A stretch of DNA of 64,000 nucleotides from Aerococcus urinaeequi (GTDB taxonomy: Bacteria; Bacillota; Bacilli; Lactobacillales; Aerococcaceae): assembly GCF_001543205.1 (NCBI RefSeq), contig NZ_CP014162.1:1426001-1490000 (forward strand), written 5' to 3'. Positions 43,976-53,160 of this stretch are shown piece after piece (within the stretch, counting starts at the first letter, position 1; each line of letters starts with the position of its first letter). A model generated the notes under the pieces. That model had not been told where the DNA came from and ran no database searches. It saw only the letters and a program-made list of their open reading frames with translations. The position numbers and the translations under genes were made by a program.

Positions 43976-44517
43976 GAATTGCTACTAAAGAGGACGCACC
44001 AGCATATTTAGCCCTTATTCAAGAGTCATTCCAAGAGGTGAAGGATTTAGGTATTGATTGGCCGTCAACAAACGCTACGTTAGAATCGGTCACTGAAAAT
44101 ATTGAAACGGGGATTGCTTTAGTCTTAGAGCGGGATGACCAGTTAATTTCAACCATCACGATTCGACAACCCTGGGAAAATAACAGCCCCATTTCACATT
44201 ATCCTTTCTTGTGGTGGTTTGCGACTGCGAACGAATTTAAGGGACAAGGGATTGGGAAGAAATTCCTGAAACAAGTGGAAGAGGAATTCTTGGTGAAAAC
44301 CTTAAAAGCACCAGCCTATGTCTTAGGAACTTCTGGTAAGAGACATCCATGGTTACTGGATATGTATTTGAGAAATGGCTACCAAGTCTTAGGCACAAGA
44401 GAAGATTCGAATGATATCGGGGTTTCCTTGTATAAGGTCTTGATTCCCGAACGGTTTGATGAAAGCGTCCTTCGGGTTGAAGCACCTTATTATGAGTACC
44501 AAGATTTGACCATTTAA
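43957..44517 (+). CDS. GNAT-family N-acetyltransferase
   Basis: 186 residues. The acetyl-CoA site is FKGQGIGKKFLKQVEEEF with the usual R/QxxGxG/A signature. It overlaps the FMN reductase gene by 19 bases and has AAGGAGG at the right distance. In Bacillus the tcyJKLMN operon also carries an acetyltransferase (YtmI/SnaA-type) that modifies S-alkyl cysteine derivatives; the same role here is inferred from context. Confidence 0.85.
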   Translation: MGKDRIRIATKEDAPAYLALIQESFQEVKDLGIDWPSTNATLESVTENIETGIALVLERDDQLISTITIRQPWENNSPISHYPFLWWFATANEFKGQGIGKKFLKQVEEEFLVKTLKAPAYVLGTSGKRHPWLLDMYLRNGYQVLGTREDSNDIGVSLYKVLIPERFDESVLRVEAPYYEYQDLTI

Positions 44518-44600
44518 TGATTTTAAATTTTAGTGAATGAAATGATAGTGATGGCTGAATAGCCGACTTAACAGTTCCAACAAATAGGAGGAGAAAACTC

Positions 44601-45380
44601 ATGTCAGAATTTTTTAAATGGGAATATGTTGTATCATTTTTCCCGAAAATATTATCCGCACTCCCTACGACACTAGCCATTGTGGCAGTTGCCACTGCAG
44701 TCGGAATGGTACTCGGCTTGGCCATTGCTTTTGTGAGAATTGAAAAAGTGCCAGTCTTGTCACAAATTAGTCAGGTGTTCGTGTCTTTCATCAGAGGTAC
44801 GCCAATTCTAGTGCAATTGTTCTTAATTTATTACGGGCTACCGATTGTCTTTACGGCTTTAGCCAATATTGAAAAGATTGACTATGTTTACATTACATAC
44901 GGTTTGAGTACGGCGGCCTTTTTCTCAGAAATCTTTCGGTCAGCGATTTCAAGTGTCGCAACCGACCAGAAGGAAGCGGCAGCCTCTGTTGGCTTGACCA
45001 AACTGCAAACCTACCGCCGAATCATTTTGCCACAAGCAGTACGGATCGCTATTCCTGCTACAGGAACCATGATTGTAAGCCTATTGCAAGATACATCACT
45101 GGCCTTCTCACTAGGGGTTATCGATGTGATCGGGAAGGTTCGGGCCCTAGCAGCCTTAACGTATCGGTCGCTTGAAGGGTATTTCGTGGCAGCCATCATC
45201 TTCATCGTCTTATCTATCGTCTTGGAGCGGGTATTTGCTTGGTTAACCAAACGATTCCAATTCCAATCAAAAGCGAAAACAGAAGTGGCACAAGCTGGAC
45301 TTGATCCAGAGATTTTAATTAAAAATGATGAACTATTTAATACATATACACTTAAAAGTGGAAAAGGGGAGACCTACTAA
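44601..45380 (+). CDS. Amino acid ABC permease (TcyL/TcyM-like), first
   Basis: 259 residues, about five membrane helices, with the HisMQ-family conserved RGTPILVQLF and the EAA loop EAAASVGLTKLQTYRRIILPQAVRIAIP. It belongs to the polar amino acid permease family; as two permeases are encoded in the operon, the channel is probably a heterodimer. GGAGGAG precedes the ATG. The stop overlaps the next start by one base. Confidence 0.92.
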   Translation: MSEFFKWEYVVSFFPKILSALPTTLAIVAVATAVGMVLGLAIAFVRIEKVPVLSQISQVFVSFIRGTPILVQLFLIYYGLPIVFTALANIEKIDYVYITYGLSTAAFFSEIFRSAISSVATDQKEAAASVGLTKLQTYRRIILPQAVRIAIPATGTMIVSLLQDTSLAFSLGVIDVIGKVRALAALTYRSLEGYFVAAIIFIVLSIVLERVFAWLTKRFQFQSKAKTEVAQAGLDPEILIKNDELFNTYTLKSGKGETY

Positions 45381-46213
45381 TGAAGAAGAAACCAACTTTT
45401 TTACGATGGGGATTATTAACTTTTGCAGCAACAGCAGTCCTTGCAGCTTGCGGGTCAGCTGAAGCAACGGATGAAGACGCAGCAGCATCCTCTAATCCAG
45501 ATGCAGAGACAGTTGTCGTTGGGACAGGGAATGCCTACCAACCATTTGTTTACTTAGATGAAAATGGCGAATTAACAGGATATGATGTGGCTGTCCTTGA
45601 AGCAATTGACGAAAAATTAGACGACTACAATTTTGAATATGAATCTTCTGATTTCAAGAATATCTTGACCTCATTGTCAGCTGGGAAGATTGATTTAGCG
45701 GCCCACCAATATGAATACAATGATGAACGAGCGGAGAAATACCTGTACGGGGAGGTGGGCTATACCGACTATACCCTATATATTGTCAATATTGCAGGTG
45801 ACAAGCAATATGCAACTTTAGATGACCTACAAGGGAAGAAAGTATTCGCTTCACCAGGATCTAACGTGGCTTACTTATTGGAACAATATAACAGTGAACA
45901 TGAAAATGCAGACGAACAAATCTCCATTATTTATAACGAAGGTGCCAATGAAATCTTTGTTTCAGGCTTACAAAACGGGACCGCTGATGCAGGGATTTTA
46001 ACTAAATACGATACCAACAAATACAATGAACAATTCGACGCCAACTTAGAAATTGCCTCTGAACCGATTTCGGTATCAAAAACCTATTTCTTGTATGACA
46101 AGGTTGACGAAGAGTTGAAAGAGGCTGTTGACGGTGCCTTACAAGAGTTGATTGATGACGGGACTTTGGCAGAATTATCGGTTGAATACTTAGGTGACGA
46201 TTACACCAAATAG
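45380..46213 (+). CDS. Amino acid-binding lipoprotein (TcyJ/K-like), copy 1
   Basis: 277 residues. Lipobox VLAAC at about residue 25, linker with Ala/Asp/Ser, then SBP_bac_3 fold (YLDENGELTGYDVAVLEAID, AAHQYEYNDERAEKYLYGE). The sequence resembles Bacillus TcyJ/TcyK, which bind cystine and related sulfur amino acids. It is first of three tandem paralogues. Compared with copy 2 over a 90-residue block starting NPDAET only nine positions differ, pointing to a recent duplication. Confidence 0.92.
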   Translation: MKKKPTFLRWGLLTFAATAVLAACGSAEATDEDAAASSNPDAETVVVGTGNAYQPFVYLDENGELTGYDVAVLEAIDEKLDDYNFEYESSDFKNILTSLSAGKIDLAAHQYEYNDERAEKYLYGEVGYTDYTLYIVNIAGDKQYATLDDLQGKKVFASPGSNVAYLLEQYNSEHENADEQISIIYNEGANEIFVSGLQNGTADAGILTKYDTNKYNEQFDANLEIASEPISVSKTYFLYDKVDEELKEAVDGALQELIDDGTLAELSVEYLGDDYTK

Positions 46214-46238
46214 AAGAGGAAAAGGTGGACAGCACAGT

Positions 46239-47078
46239 ATGCAGAAAATTTTTGGCAATAAAATTAAAAAACGGTTTGTGTTAACGGGTATTGCCTCAGC
46301 CTTATTACTTGGGGCTTGCGGGAATGCGGATGCTTCAGAAGACGACCAAGAATCGGCGGCCAATCCGGATGCAGAAACGATTGTTGTTGGGACTGGGAAT
46401 GCCTACCAACCATTTGTTTACTTAGATGAAAATGGCGAATTAGAAGGTTATGACGTGGCCGTTTTGAAGGCCGTCGATGAAAAATTAGACCAATATAACT
46501 TTGAATACGAGTCGTCAGACTTCAAGAATATCTTGACTTCCCTACAAGCTGGGAAAGTTGATTTAGCGGCCCACCAATACCAATACAATGATGAACGAGC
46601 GGAAAAATATCTCTTTGGTGAAGTTGGCTATAACAATATCACCTTACATATTATTTCGATTGAAGGTGAGGGCGAATACAACAGCTTAGACGACCTACAA
46701 GGGAAAAATGTGATCGCCTCACCAGGAGCTAATGAAGCCCATGTTGTTGAAGAATACAATAGCGAACACGGGGAAGATGAACAAATCAACATCGTCTATA
46801 ACGAAGGTGGTAGTGAAATCTTTATCTCCAGCCTACAAAACGGTACGGCTGATGCAGGAATCCTAAAAGAATATGACGGTAACAAATACAACGAACAATT
46901 CGATGCCAACTTGGCCATCTCAGAAGAACCAGTTAGTGGTTCAAAAGCCAATTTCTTATATAGAAAAGGCGAGGAAGAATTACAGCAAGCCGTTGATGGC
47001 GCTGTCCAAGAGTTGATTGATGAAGGAACTTTAGCAGAATTATCCATCGAATATTTAGGCGATGATTATACACAATAA
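46239..47078 (+). CDS. Amino acid-binding lipoprotein (TcyJ/K-like), copy 2
   Basis: 279 residues. Lipobox LLLGAC. It is almost identical in its central part to copy 1, with variation concentrated near the signal peptide, in the HIISIEGEGEYNSLD segment, and around the ligand-binding GANEAHVVEEYNS region. The start at ATG 46239 follows AAAGGTGG; the longer in-frame start at 46194 would overlap copy 1. It probably loads the same permease pair with a somewhat different ligand or affinity. Confidence 0.9.
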   Translation: MQKIFGNKIKKRFVLTGIASALLLGACGNADASEDDQESAANPDAETIVVGTGNAYQPFVYLDENGELEGYDVAVLKAVDEKLDQYNFEYESSDFKNILTSLQAGKVDLAAHQYQYNDERAEKYLFGEVGYNNITLHIISIEGEGEYNSLDDLQGKNVIASPGANEAHVVEEYNSEHGEDEQINIVYNEGGSEIFISSLQNGTADAGILKEYDGNKYNEQFDANLAISEEPVSGSKANFLYRKGEEELQQAVDGAVQELIDEGTLAELSIEYLGDDYTQ

Positions 47079-47105
47079 AAGTGAGAAAGTGGGATTTAGA
47101 ATATT

Positions 47106-47936
47106 ATGAAGAAAATGATACAAGCAAGATTCAAAAAACAGTTTATATTTACGGGTATTGCCTCAGCCTTTTTACTAGCAGCTTGCGGATCAGCTGAAGC
47201 AACTGATGAAGAAGCCACAGCTAATCCAGATGCAGAAACCATTATTGTGGGAACAGGAAATGCTTACCAACCCTTTGTTTACCTAGATGAAAATGAAGAC
47301 TTACAAGGTTATGATATTGAAGTCTTGCGGGCAGTGGACGAAAAGTTAGACCAATACGACTTTGAATATGAATCTATGGACTTCAAAAATATCCTAACCT
47401 CACTTTCAGCCGACAAGGTCCAACTTGCAGCCCACAACTACGCTTATAACGACGAGCGCGGGGCCAAATACCTATACGGGGAAGAAGCCTACAACAATTA
47501 CGCCCACCATATCGCAGCCGATGAATCTACCGGTCAAGTTTACCAATCTTTAGATGACCTTAAAGGCAAAAAGGTATTTGCATCCCCAGCTAGCGAGGTA
47601 GCCAATATTTTAGAGACCTATAACGCTGAAAATGACGATGCTATAGAAATTGTCTACAGTGAAGTGAATGGTGAATTATTGGTCTCTGGTCTACAAAATG
47701 GAACAGCAGACGCAGCCATTTTGACAAAATTTGACGTTGATAAATACAACGAGCAATTCGATATCAACCTACAAGCCTCAGATGAAGCCCTAAAAACTGC
47801 TGGTATCTACTACGTCTTCCAACAAGGTGATGAAGAATTACAAACAGCCGTAGACGGGGCTATCAAAGAATTACGAGAAGAAGGGACCTTATCAGATCTT
47901 TCAATCGAAATCCTTGGCGCTGACTACACCGAATAA
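47106..47936 (+). CDS. Amino acid-binding lipoprotein (TcyJ/K-like), copy 3
   Basis: 276 residues. Lipobox LLAAC. The most diverged of the three; it shares NPDAETIIVGTGNAYQPFVY and the DERGAKYLYGE block but differs in the binding lobe (LAAHNYAYNDERG rather than LAAHQYEYNDERA). The Gln to Asn change in this block lies near the expected ligand site, so a different ligand is plausible. 18 bases before the second permease. Confidence 0.9.
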   Translation: MKKMIQARFKKQFIFTGIASAFLLAACGSAEATDEEATANPDAETIIVGTGNAYQPFVYLDENEDLQGYDIEVLRAVDEKLDQYDFEYESMDFKNILTSLSADKVQLAAHNYAYNDERGAKYLYGEEAYNNYAHHIAADESTGQVYQSLDDLKGKKVFASPASEVANILETYNAENDDAIEIVYSEVNGELLVSGLQNGTADAAILTKFDVDKYNEQFDINLQASDEALKTAGIYYVFQQGDEELQTAVDGAIKELREEGTLSDLSIEILGADYTE

Positions 47937-47954
47937 AGAAAGGAGGGCGCCACA

Positions 47955-48668
47955 ATGCCCATCGATTTTACAGCAATAGTAGAAGCCTTTAAAGCGGCCG
48001 TTCCATTTATCCCAGTCACCTTACGCTTGGCCTTCATTCCCTTATTCATCGGGATGATCTTTGGCCTACTCATCGCACTGGCACGTTTCTTCCAAGTGCC
48101 TGTCTTAAGCAAATTTCTCGCGGGTCTAATTACCATTGGAAAAGGGGTACCAGTTGTTCTAAGTTTAATGGTTGCTTACCTACTTTTCTCAGACTTGTTC
48201 GATCAAGTAGCCACTAGCTTAAGCTTGCCGATACGTTTTTCAGATATCAACCGTGAATACATTGGCATTTTTGTCCTTAGTTTCACGGCAACCATTTCCC
48301 TTTCGGAGATTTTTCGTGGTGCCTTATCTGCCATTCCAAAAGACCAATGGGATGCAGCGGCATCCATTGGTTTGACCCAATTTCAAACCATTGCCCGGGT
48401 CATTTTCCCACAAATGATCCCCATCGCATTACCCATGATTTGTAGTCAATTAATCGTCTTAATCAAGGCATCTTCATTGGTATCCTTGGTCTCAGTGGTC
48501 GATGTCTTGAACGGGGCTTTAATTACAGCGACAACAAGCTATACCTTCCTAGAATCTTATATCGCAGCAGCCGTCATTTATTGGGGGCTGTCGATTACAG
48601 TGGAACAAGCATCGCAATTATTTGAACGCAACTACACCAGAAAATTTGTGAAAGGAAGTGCCCTATGA
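47955..48668 (+). CDS. Amino acid ABC permease (TcyL/TcyM-like), second
   Basis: 237 residues, about five membrane helices, HisMQ family, EAA loop [29 protein letters not shown]. Acts with the first permease and the ATPase. Its stop codon overlaps the ATPase start by four bases (ATGA). AAAGGAGG precedes the ATG. Confidence 0.92.
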   Translation: MPIDFTAIVEAFKAAVPFIPVTLRLAFIPLFIGMIFGLLIALARFFQVPVLSKFLAGLITIGKGVPVVLSLMVAYLLFSDLFDQVATSLSLPIRFSDINREYIGIFVLSFTATISLSEIFRGALSAIPKDQWDAAASIGLTQFQTIARVIFPQMIPIALPMICSQLIVLIKASSLVSLVSVVDVLNGALITATTSYTFLESYIAAAVIYWGLSITVEQASQLFERNYTRKFVKGSAL

Positions 48669-49408
48669 TACAAGTTGAAAACATCCACAAAAAATTTGAT
48701 CAAAATGAAATCCTTAAAGGGATCGATTTAACCATTAACCAAGGTGAGGTGGTCGTAATTATTGGCCCATCTGGTTCAGGGAAGACCACCTTCCTTCGCT
48801 GCCTAAACTTTTTAGAGCGTGCGGATAAAGGACATCTGAAAATTGGTGACCAACAAGTAGACTTTGAAAAAGTTTCTAAGAAAGAAATTCTAGATATTCG
48901 TAAGAAAACGGCTATGGTTTTCCAACAATATGCACTATTTTCAAACCGGACGGCTTTAGAAAATGTCATTGAAGGTTTAGTGATTGCTCGTAAAGTGCCT
49001 AAGAAAGAAGCGACAGAAAAAGGGCGTGACCTCTTAGCTAAGGTTGGCTTGGAAGGGAAAGAGGACCACTATCCACATGAACTTTCAGGTGGGCAACAAC
49101 AACGGGTGGGGATAGCGCGTGCTTTAGCCCTGAACCCAGAAGTTATTCTATTTGATGAACCAACATCGGCCTTAGACCCAGAATTAGTAGGGGAAACCCT
49201 GGAAGTCATTAAAGATGTAGCCCAAAGCGGGTCTACTTTAGTCATTGTGACCCATGAAATGCAATTTGCTTATGAAGTTGCAGATAGAGTCATCTTTATG
49301 GAAAATGGCGTCATTGTTGAACAAGGGACACCTGAAGAAGTATTTGATAATACTCAAGAAGAAAGAACGCAAAACTTCCTGAAAAGAACTGCTGTATTTG
49401 CACGTTAG
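48665..49408 (+). CDS. Amino acid ABC transporter ATPase (TcyN-like)
   Basis: 247 residues. Walker [10 protein letters not shown] at 34-42, signature [15 protein letters not shown], Walker [13 protein letters not shown]. Polar amino acid class, closest in context to TcyN. It is the only ATPase of the operon and energises the whole transporter. Confidence 0.94.
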   Translation: MIQVENIHKKFDQNEILKGIDLTINQGEVVVIIGPSGSGKTTFLRCLNFLERADKGHLKIGDQQVDFEKVSKKEILDIRKKTAMVFQQYALFSNRTALENVIEGLVIARKVPKKEATEKGRDLLAKVGLEGKEDHYPHELSGGQQQRVGIARALALNPEVILFDEPTSALDPELVGETLEVIKDVAQSGSTLVIVTHEMQFAYEVADRVIFMENGVIVEQGTPEEVFDNTQEERTQNFLKRTAVFAR

Positions 49409-49712
49409 ACTTTTGATAAACAGTTTGTAATGTCTAATGTGCATGCTAAAGATATCTTCCTTTTATATAGAATTATTTGCAATTGATTGTGTTAGTTCTT
49501 TGTGTTCAACGACTATGGTCCGTCTTGAATAGGCAGGGGCAATCTTAAAAATGAACATCTGAAACGTAAGATTGCTTTCAACGCTATGTCACAGGTATGA
49601 TCTGATATCTTGCCTAACTGTTTAATAATGGTCAAAAACGTTTTACGATACATATCTATCTCATAAGATGTGTGTGAATAGAATTTGCAAGCTTAATCAA
49701 ATTTATCGATAA
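49409..49712. other. Gap after the Tcy-like operon with one unexplained hairpin
   Basis: About 300 bases with no supported gene. GCAATCTTA 49539-49547 and TAAGATTGC 49567-49575 form a perfect 9-bp stem with a 19-base loop but no T-run. Confidence 0.4.
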
Positions 49713-49751
49713 CAAAAAACCGCTATCCTTTTCAGAGGTGGCGGTTTTTTG
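49713..49751. terminator. Terminator of the alanine dehydrogenase gene, probably bidirectional
   Basis: AAAAAACCGC and GCGGTTTTTT flank an inner imperfect stem (TATCC/GGTG). A-run left and T-run right let it work on both strands; the minus-strand gene ends 21 bases away. Confidence 0.85.
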
Positions 49752-49771
49752 TTGCTGATAACAGCTTTAAT

Positions 49772-50884
49772 TTATTTGTTTAGTAGGTCTTGGATTGGTG
49801 TGTAGTCACGGTTTTGTGATTCGGCTACACCTTCGTGGGTCAGGTGACCTTGGTAGGTGTTGATGCCTGTTAGAATAGTTTCGCTGTTTTTGGCAGCTGC
49901 CTCTACACCTTGGTTAATGATTTGGTTGGCAAATTTCATTGTGGCGTTTGTTAAGGCCAATGTTGAGGTACGTGGTACTGCACCCGGGATATTAGCTACT
50001 GTGTAGTGGGTTACCCCATGTTTTACATAGACTGGGTCTTGGTGGGTTGTTGGGTGAGAGGTTTCAAAGTTACCACCTTGGTCAACGGCGATATCCACCA
50101 ATACTGATCCAGCTTTCATGGTCTGAACCATTTCTTCGGATACGAGTACCGGCGCGCGACGACCAGTGACTAATACAGACCCAACGACAACATCCGCGTC
50201 TTTGAGGACTTGACGGATATTTTCTTCGTTGGACATTAAGGTAGTAACTTTGCCGTTTAAGATGTCTTCTAGTTGAGCGAGGCGACCAGTATTGACGTCT
50301 AAAATCGTTACGCGAGCGCCCATGCCAACAGCTATTTTGGCTGCGTTGTAACCAACGGTACCACCACCAATGACAACGACATGACCGGATGCAACTCCTG
50401 GTACACCTGAAAGTAAGATTCCAGAACCGCCGTTTTGTTTTTCCAGATAATGGGCACCAATTTGGATAGCCATTCGTCCAGCAACTTCAGACATAGGTGT
50501 TAGTAGGGGCAGGCTGCCGTTTTCCACCATGGTTTCGTATGCGATAGCCGTCACTTTATGGTCTAACAGCGCGTCAGTTAGTTCAAGTTCTGGCGCTAAA
50601 TGGAAGTAGGCAAACAGAATCAAGCCTTCGTGGAAGTAGTCGTATTCAGACGCTAACGGTTCTTTGACTTTGATAACCATCTCGCTGGCCCAAATTGTAG
50701 CTGGTTGATCTTCAATGCGCGCACCAGCTGCAGCATATTCGTCGTCTGTAAAGCCCGCGCCGTCACCAGCACCCGCTTCAACCAATACATCGTGACCATT
50801 ATTGACCAAAGTTCGTACATTACCAGGCGTTAAACCAACGCGGTCCTCTTGCGCCTTAATCTCTCTTGGTATACCAATCTGCAT
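49772..50884 (-). CDS. ald: Alanine dehydrogenase
   Basis: Interconverts L-alanine with pyruvate and ammonia using NAD. 370 residues. Active-site residues Arg15, Lys74 and His95 are in place, and the NAD fold shows VIGGGTVGYNAAKIA. The ATG chosen (50884) follows AAGAAGGA; the in-frame codon 42 bases further upstream has no site. Gene order suggests it lies just downstream of the YkvI-like transporter gene (77-base gap), both leftward, so they may form a unit that takes up and uses an amino acid. Confidence 0.96.
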   Translation of the reverse strand: MQIGIPREIKAQEDRVGLTPGNVRTLVNNGHDVLVEAGAGDGAGFTDDEYAAAGARIEDQPATIWASEMVIKVKEPLASEYDYFHEGLILFAYFHLAPELELTDALLDHKVTAIAYETMVENGSLPLLTPMSEVAGRMAIQIGAHYLEKQNGGSGILLSGVPGVASGHVVVIGGGTVGYNAAKIAVGMGARVTILDVNTGRLAQLEDILNGKVTTLMSNEENIRQVLKDADVVVGSVLVTGRRAPVLVSEEMVQTMKAGSVLVDIAVDQGGNFETSHPTTHQDPVYVKHGVTHYTVANIPGAVPRTSTLALTNATMKFANQIINQGVEAAAKNSETILTGINTYQGHLTHEGVAESQNRDYTPIQDLLNK

Positions 50885-50961
50885 GTAAACATCCTTCTTT
50901 CTATTTAATGTTTGTATCAAAATCATTATACCACGAAAAGAACAATTCCCAAATTCACCTA

Positions 50962-52074
50962 TTATTTGGCTAATAGTCTAGTTAAAGCACGCCAAATCAT
51001 CATAAACAAGAAAACAATCCCAAAATAACCAGCCACCACATAAACGATATTAACAAGTTGGTCAAAAGGTAGAAATAAGCCGATTGCCGTCGCGATGAAA
51101 CCTAAAACGGCCGTCGCTAACTTATTACTTATTGTGCCATCAGACGTTACGGATGCTGCCACATTCCACAACATGGACACAACCGTCGAGTAAATCGCCA
51201 ATAGGATGATCACGATGAAGGCATAGCCAAGCCAAGGATGAAGTTGGTTAGCGATGGTTAAAGTCGGTACTTGTACACCCGCAATCAGTGAGAATGCCCC
51301 CATAAAAGCCATGTATAGGATGAAAATTCCCAGGGCATAGATCCCAGATGAGAAAAGAGCTGCTGCCTTCGTTTCTGTCTGGTTATTGGCTTGAATACCA
51401 ATTTGGGCAATAAAACCAGCGTTTAACATAATGATCAAGCCCACATAGTTTAAAGCGGACACCAACCAATTTCCAGAGGCAGCTTGAATAGTGCCTGAAG
51501 CTACGGCATTTTGGACCATAACAGAAGCTTGATCAAGGTCACCGTTATTGGTGAATAAACTGAGTAAACCTAATACAATGGCAAAACCGGCAATCGTCGG
51601 GCCAATATTTCCTAAAATCCTGGTGATTTTGTCCATACCCAACATCACGGTTAGGGCGGAAGCGATATACATGAAACCAGATCCTATATATACGGGGACA
51701 CCAAATTGTTGTTGGATGGTGGCACCTGCGCCAGCAACCATTACGGCATAGGTTAAAAATAGGGTGATTAAGGCGATGTATTTATACAAGCCACCGATCT
51801 TATCACCGGCAAATACCTTGAAAACGTCATTTGGACTATCTAGGTTTTCTTTGCTGGCTAAACCTGCTTTAAAGAAGGCATCGCATGAAAAGCCTACTGT
51901 TAGGAAGGTGGCGATGACCCCTAAAATACCTGTCCATTCGTGGGCTACAAAGTATTGCATAATTTCCTGACCGGTCGCAAATCCTGAACCGATTAAGGTC
52001 GCAGTCATCGCGCCAGCCATCACAAAGACTAGCCCCCAATTGGTCGTACTAGTGTGTTTTTTATTGTCTTTCAT
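50962..52074 (-). CDS. YkvI-family membrane protein (amino acid transporter-like)
   Basis: 370 residues, ten to eleven membrane helices, LeuT-type fold class. The N-terminal GSGFATGQEIMQYF segment is the family mark of YkvI, a group near the branched-chain and alanine/sodium transporters but without a proven substrate. The ATG at 52074 has AAAGGA at six bases; the upstream in-frame start at 52089 is weaker. The neighbouring ald gene makes alanine a reasonable guess for the substrate. Confidence 0.82.
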   Translation of the reverse strand: MKDNKKHTSTTNWGLVFVMAGAMTATLIGSGFATGQEIMQYFVAHEWTGILGVIATFLTVGFSCDAFFKAGLASKENLDSPNDVFKVFAGDKIGGLYKYIALITLFLTYAVMVAGAGATIQQQFGVPVYIGSGFMYIASALTVMLGMDKITRILGNIGPTIAGFAIVLGLLSLFTNNGDLDQASVMVQNAVASGTIQAASGNWLVSALNYVGLIIMLNAGFIAQIGIQANNQTETKAAALFSSGIYALGIFILYMAFMGAFSLIAGVQVPTLTIANQLHPWLGYAFIVIILLAIYSTVVSMLWNVAASVTSDGTISNKLATAVLGFIATAIGLFLPFDQLVNIVYVVAGYFGIVFLFMMIWRALTRLLAK

Positions 52075-52226
52075 AGTCAATCCTTTCAAACCGATTTAGA
52101 TGTAATTACATCTAACGGCGATGATTTTTCTTTTTTACTAATAAATATCATAACAAAATTTAGGACCGGTGTAGATAAAAAGGCAATGAAGGCAATCATT
52201 AGAAGGGACCGAATAACTTTCAAATA

Positions 52227-52235
52227 TGATATAAT
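52227..52235 (+). promoter_or_regulatory. Extended -10 promoter of trmL
   Basis: TGATATAAT (TATAAT at 52230-52235) lies about 75 bases before the trmL start; no good -35. Confidence 0.45.
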
Positions 52236-52307
52236 TAATGGGCGAAAGAAGCCATTTGGTTTCATATACGTGATGAAAACAGTATTTATATAGAAAGAAG
52301 CGACATA

Positions 52308-52823
52308 ATGACTAACCATATTGTATTATTTGAACCAGAAATTCCAGCAAATACAGGAAATATTGCCCGTACTTGTGCAGCGACTGATACCCACCTACAT
52401 TTGATTGAGCCTTTAGGGTTTAAAACAGATGACAAGCATTTAAAACGTGCTGGGTTGGACTATTGGAATGCTGTAGATATTACTTACCATGCGAATCTAG
52501 ACGCCTTCATGGCATATCTAGGCGACAAGCAATTATATTTAGTAACAAAATTTGCTAACCATGTGTATTCAGATATTGACTACGGTAATAATGATCAAGA
52601 CCAAGATATCTTCTTGATGTTTGGAAAAGAAACAACAGGATTGCCTGAAGAGTTTATGCGTGCGCATGAAGACAAATGCATTCGTATTCCAATGGATGAT
52701 ACCCATGTTCGTTCATTGAACTTATCGAATTGTGCGGCCTTGGTGATTTATGAAGTACAACGTCAACAATCTTTTAATAAGTTAGAGTTGACCCACCATT
52801 ATGAAAATGACAAATTAGATTAA
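52308..52823 (+). CDS. trmL: tRNA (cytidine(34)-2'-O)-methyltransferase TrmL
   Basis: 171-residue SPOUT methyltransferase. The knot motifs EPEIPANTGNIARTC, FGKETTGLPEE, and RIPMDDTHVRSLNLSNCAALVIYE match TrmL (YibK), which methylates the wobble ribose of tRNA-Leu. It is followed by a hairpin terminator. Confidence 0.95.
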   Translation: MTNHIVLFEPEIPANTGNIARTCAATDTHLHLIEPLGFKTDDKHLKRAGLDYWNAVDITYHANLDAFMAYLGDKQLYLVTKFANHVYSDIDYGNNDQDQDIFLMFGKETTGLPEEFMRAHEDKCIRIPMDDTHVRSLNLSNCAALVIYEVQRQQSFNKLELTHHYENDKLD

Positions 52824-52828
52824 TCCAA

Positions 52829-52872
52829 CTAAGCGTGGTTAGGACAAACAAATCCTGATAACGCTTTTTTTT
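52829..52872 (+). terminator. Terminator of trmL
   Basis: AGCGT..TTAGGA and TCCTGA..ACGCT pair around a short A-rich loop and are followed by T8. Confidence 0.75.
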
Positions 52873-52944
52873 GTATCATAAGTTATCAAGAAAATTGGCG
52901 GTCTTTGGTTTCATGTCTTCTTTATCATTACCTTAAAATCAGGA

Positions 52945-53160
52945 TGTGATTCAGGGCGTTCAGGCTGGTAACACTGGAAGGAATATGCCGTGGCAAGTTT
53001 ACTTGCTACAAATATTCCTGAAGTGGAGACCTGCTTGCCCTGTAGAGCTCAACTTGCAGTGGCACCGCTAGGGCGTGATAGGAAATCCCTCACCTCGGGC
53101 TAAATGGCACTACTAAATTTTCCACCCCAAGTATCAGTAGTATTTTGATACTTTTCAAAG
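52945..53160. ncRNA. Candidate structured RNA of unknown type
   Basis: A segmented hairpin spans 52953-53041: AGGGC/GCCCT, CAGG/CCTG, CACT/AGTG, AGGAATAT/ATATTCCT and GCAAGT/ACTTGC nest in order around loop TT. A second hairpin GTGA/TCAC (53075-53093) nests in AGTG 53058/CACT 53108, and a terminator-like stem AAGTATCA/TGATACTT is at 53129-53153. TGGCACCGC at 53060-53068 matches the T-box core on the plus strand, but a specifier stem and T-run terminator are missing. No family was recognised and the strand is not certain. No ORF covers it. Confidence 0.4.

Noticed and set aside
53060-53068. Fourth T-box from TGGCACCGC
   Set aside because: Only the nine-base core matches; no AGTA/GGTG Stem I marks, specifier or terminator with T-run could be placed. 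Kept only as part of the unexplained folded element.
52945-53160. 6S RNA, SRP RNA or RNase P RNA at the folded element
   Set aside because: The conserved cores that I know for these RNAs are not present.
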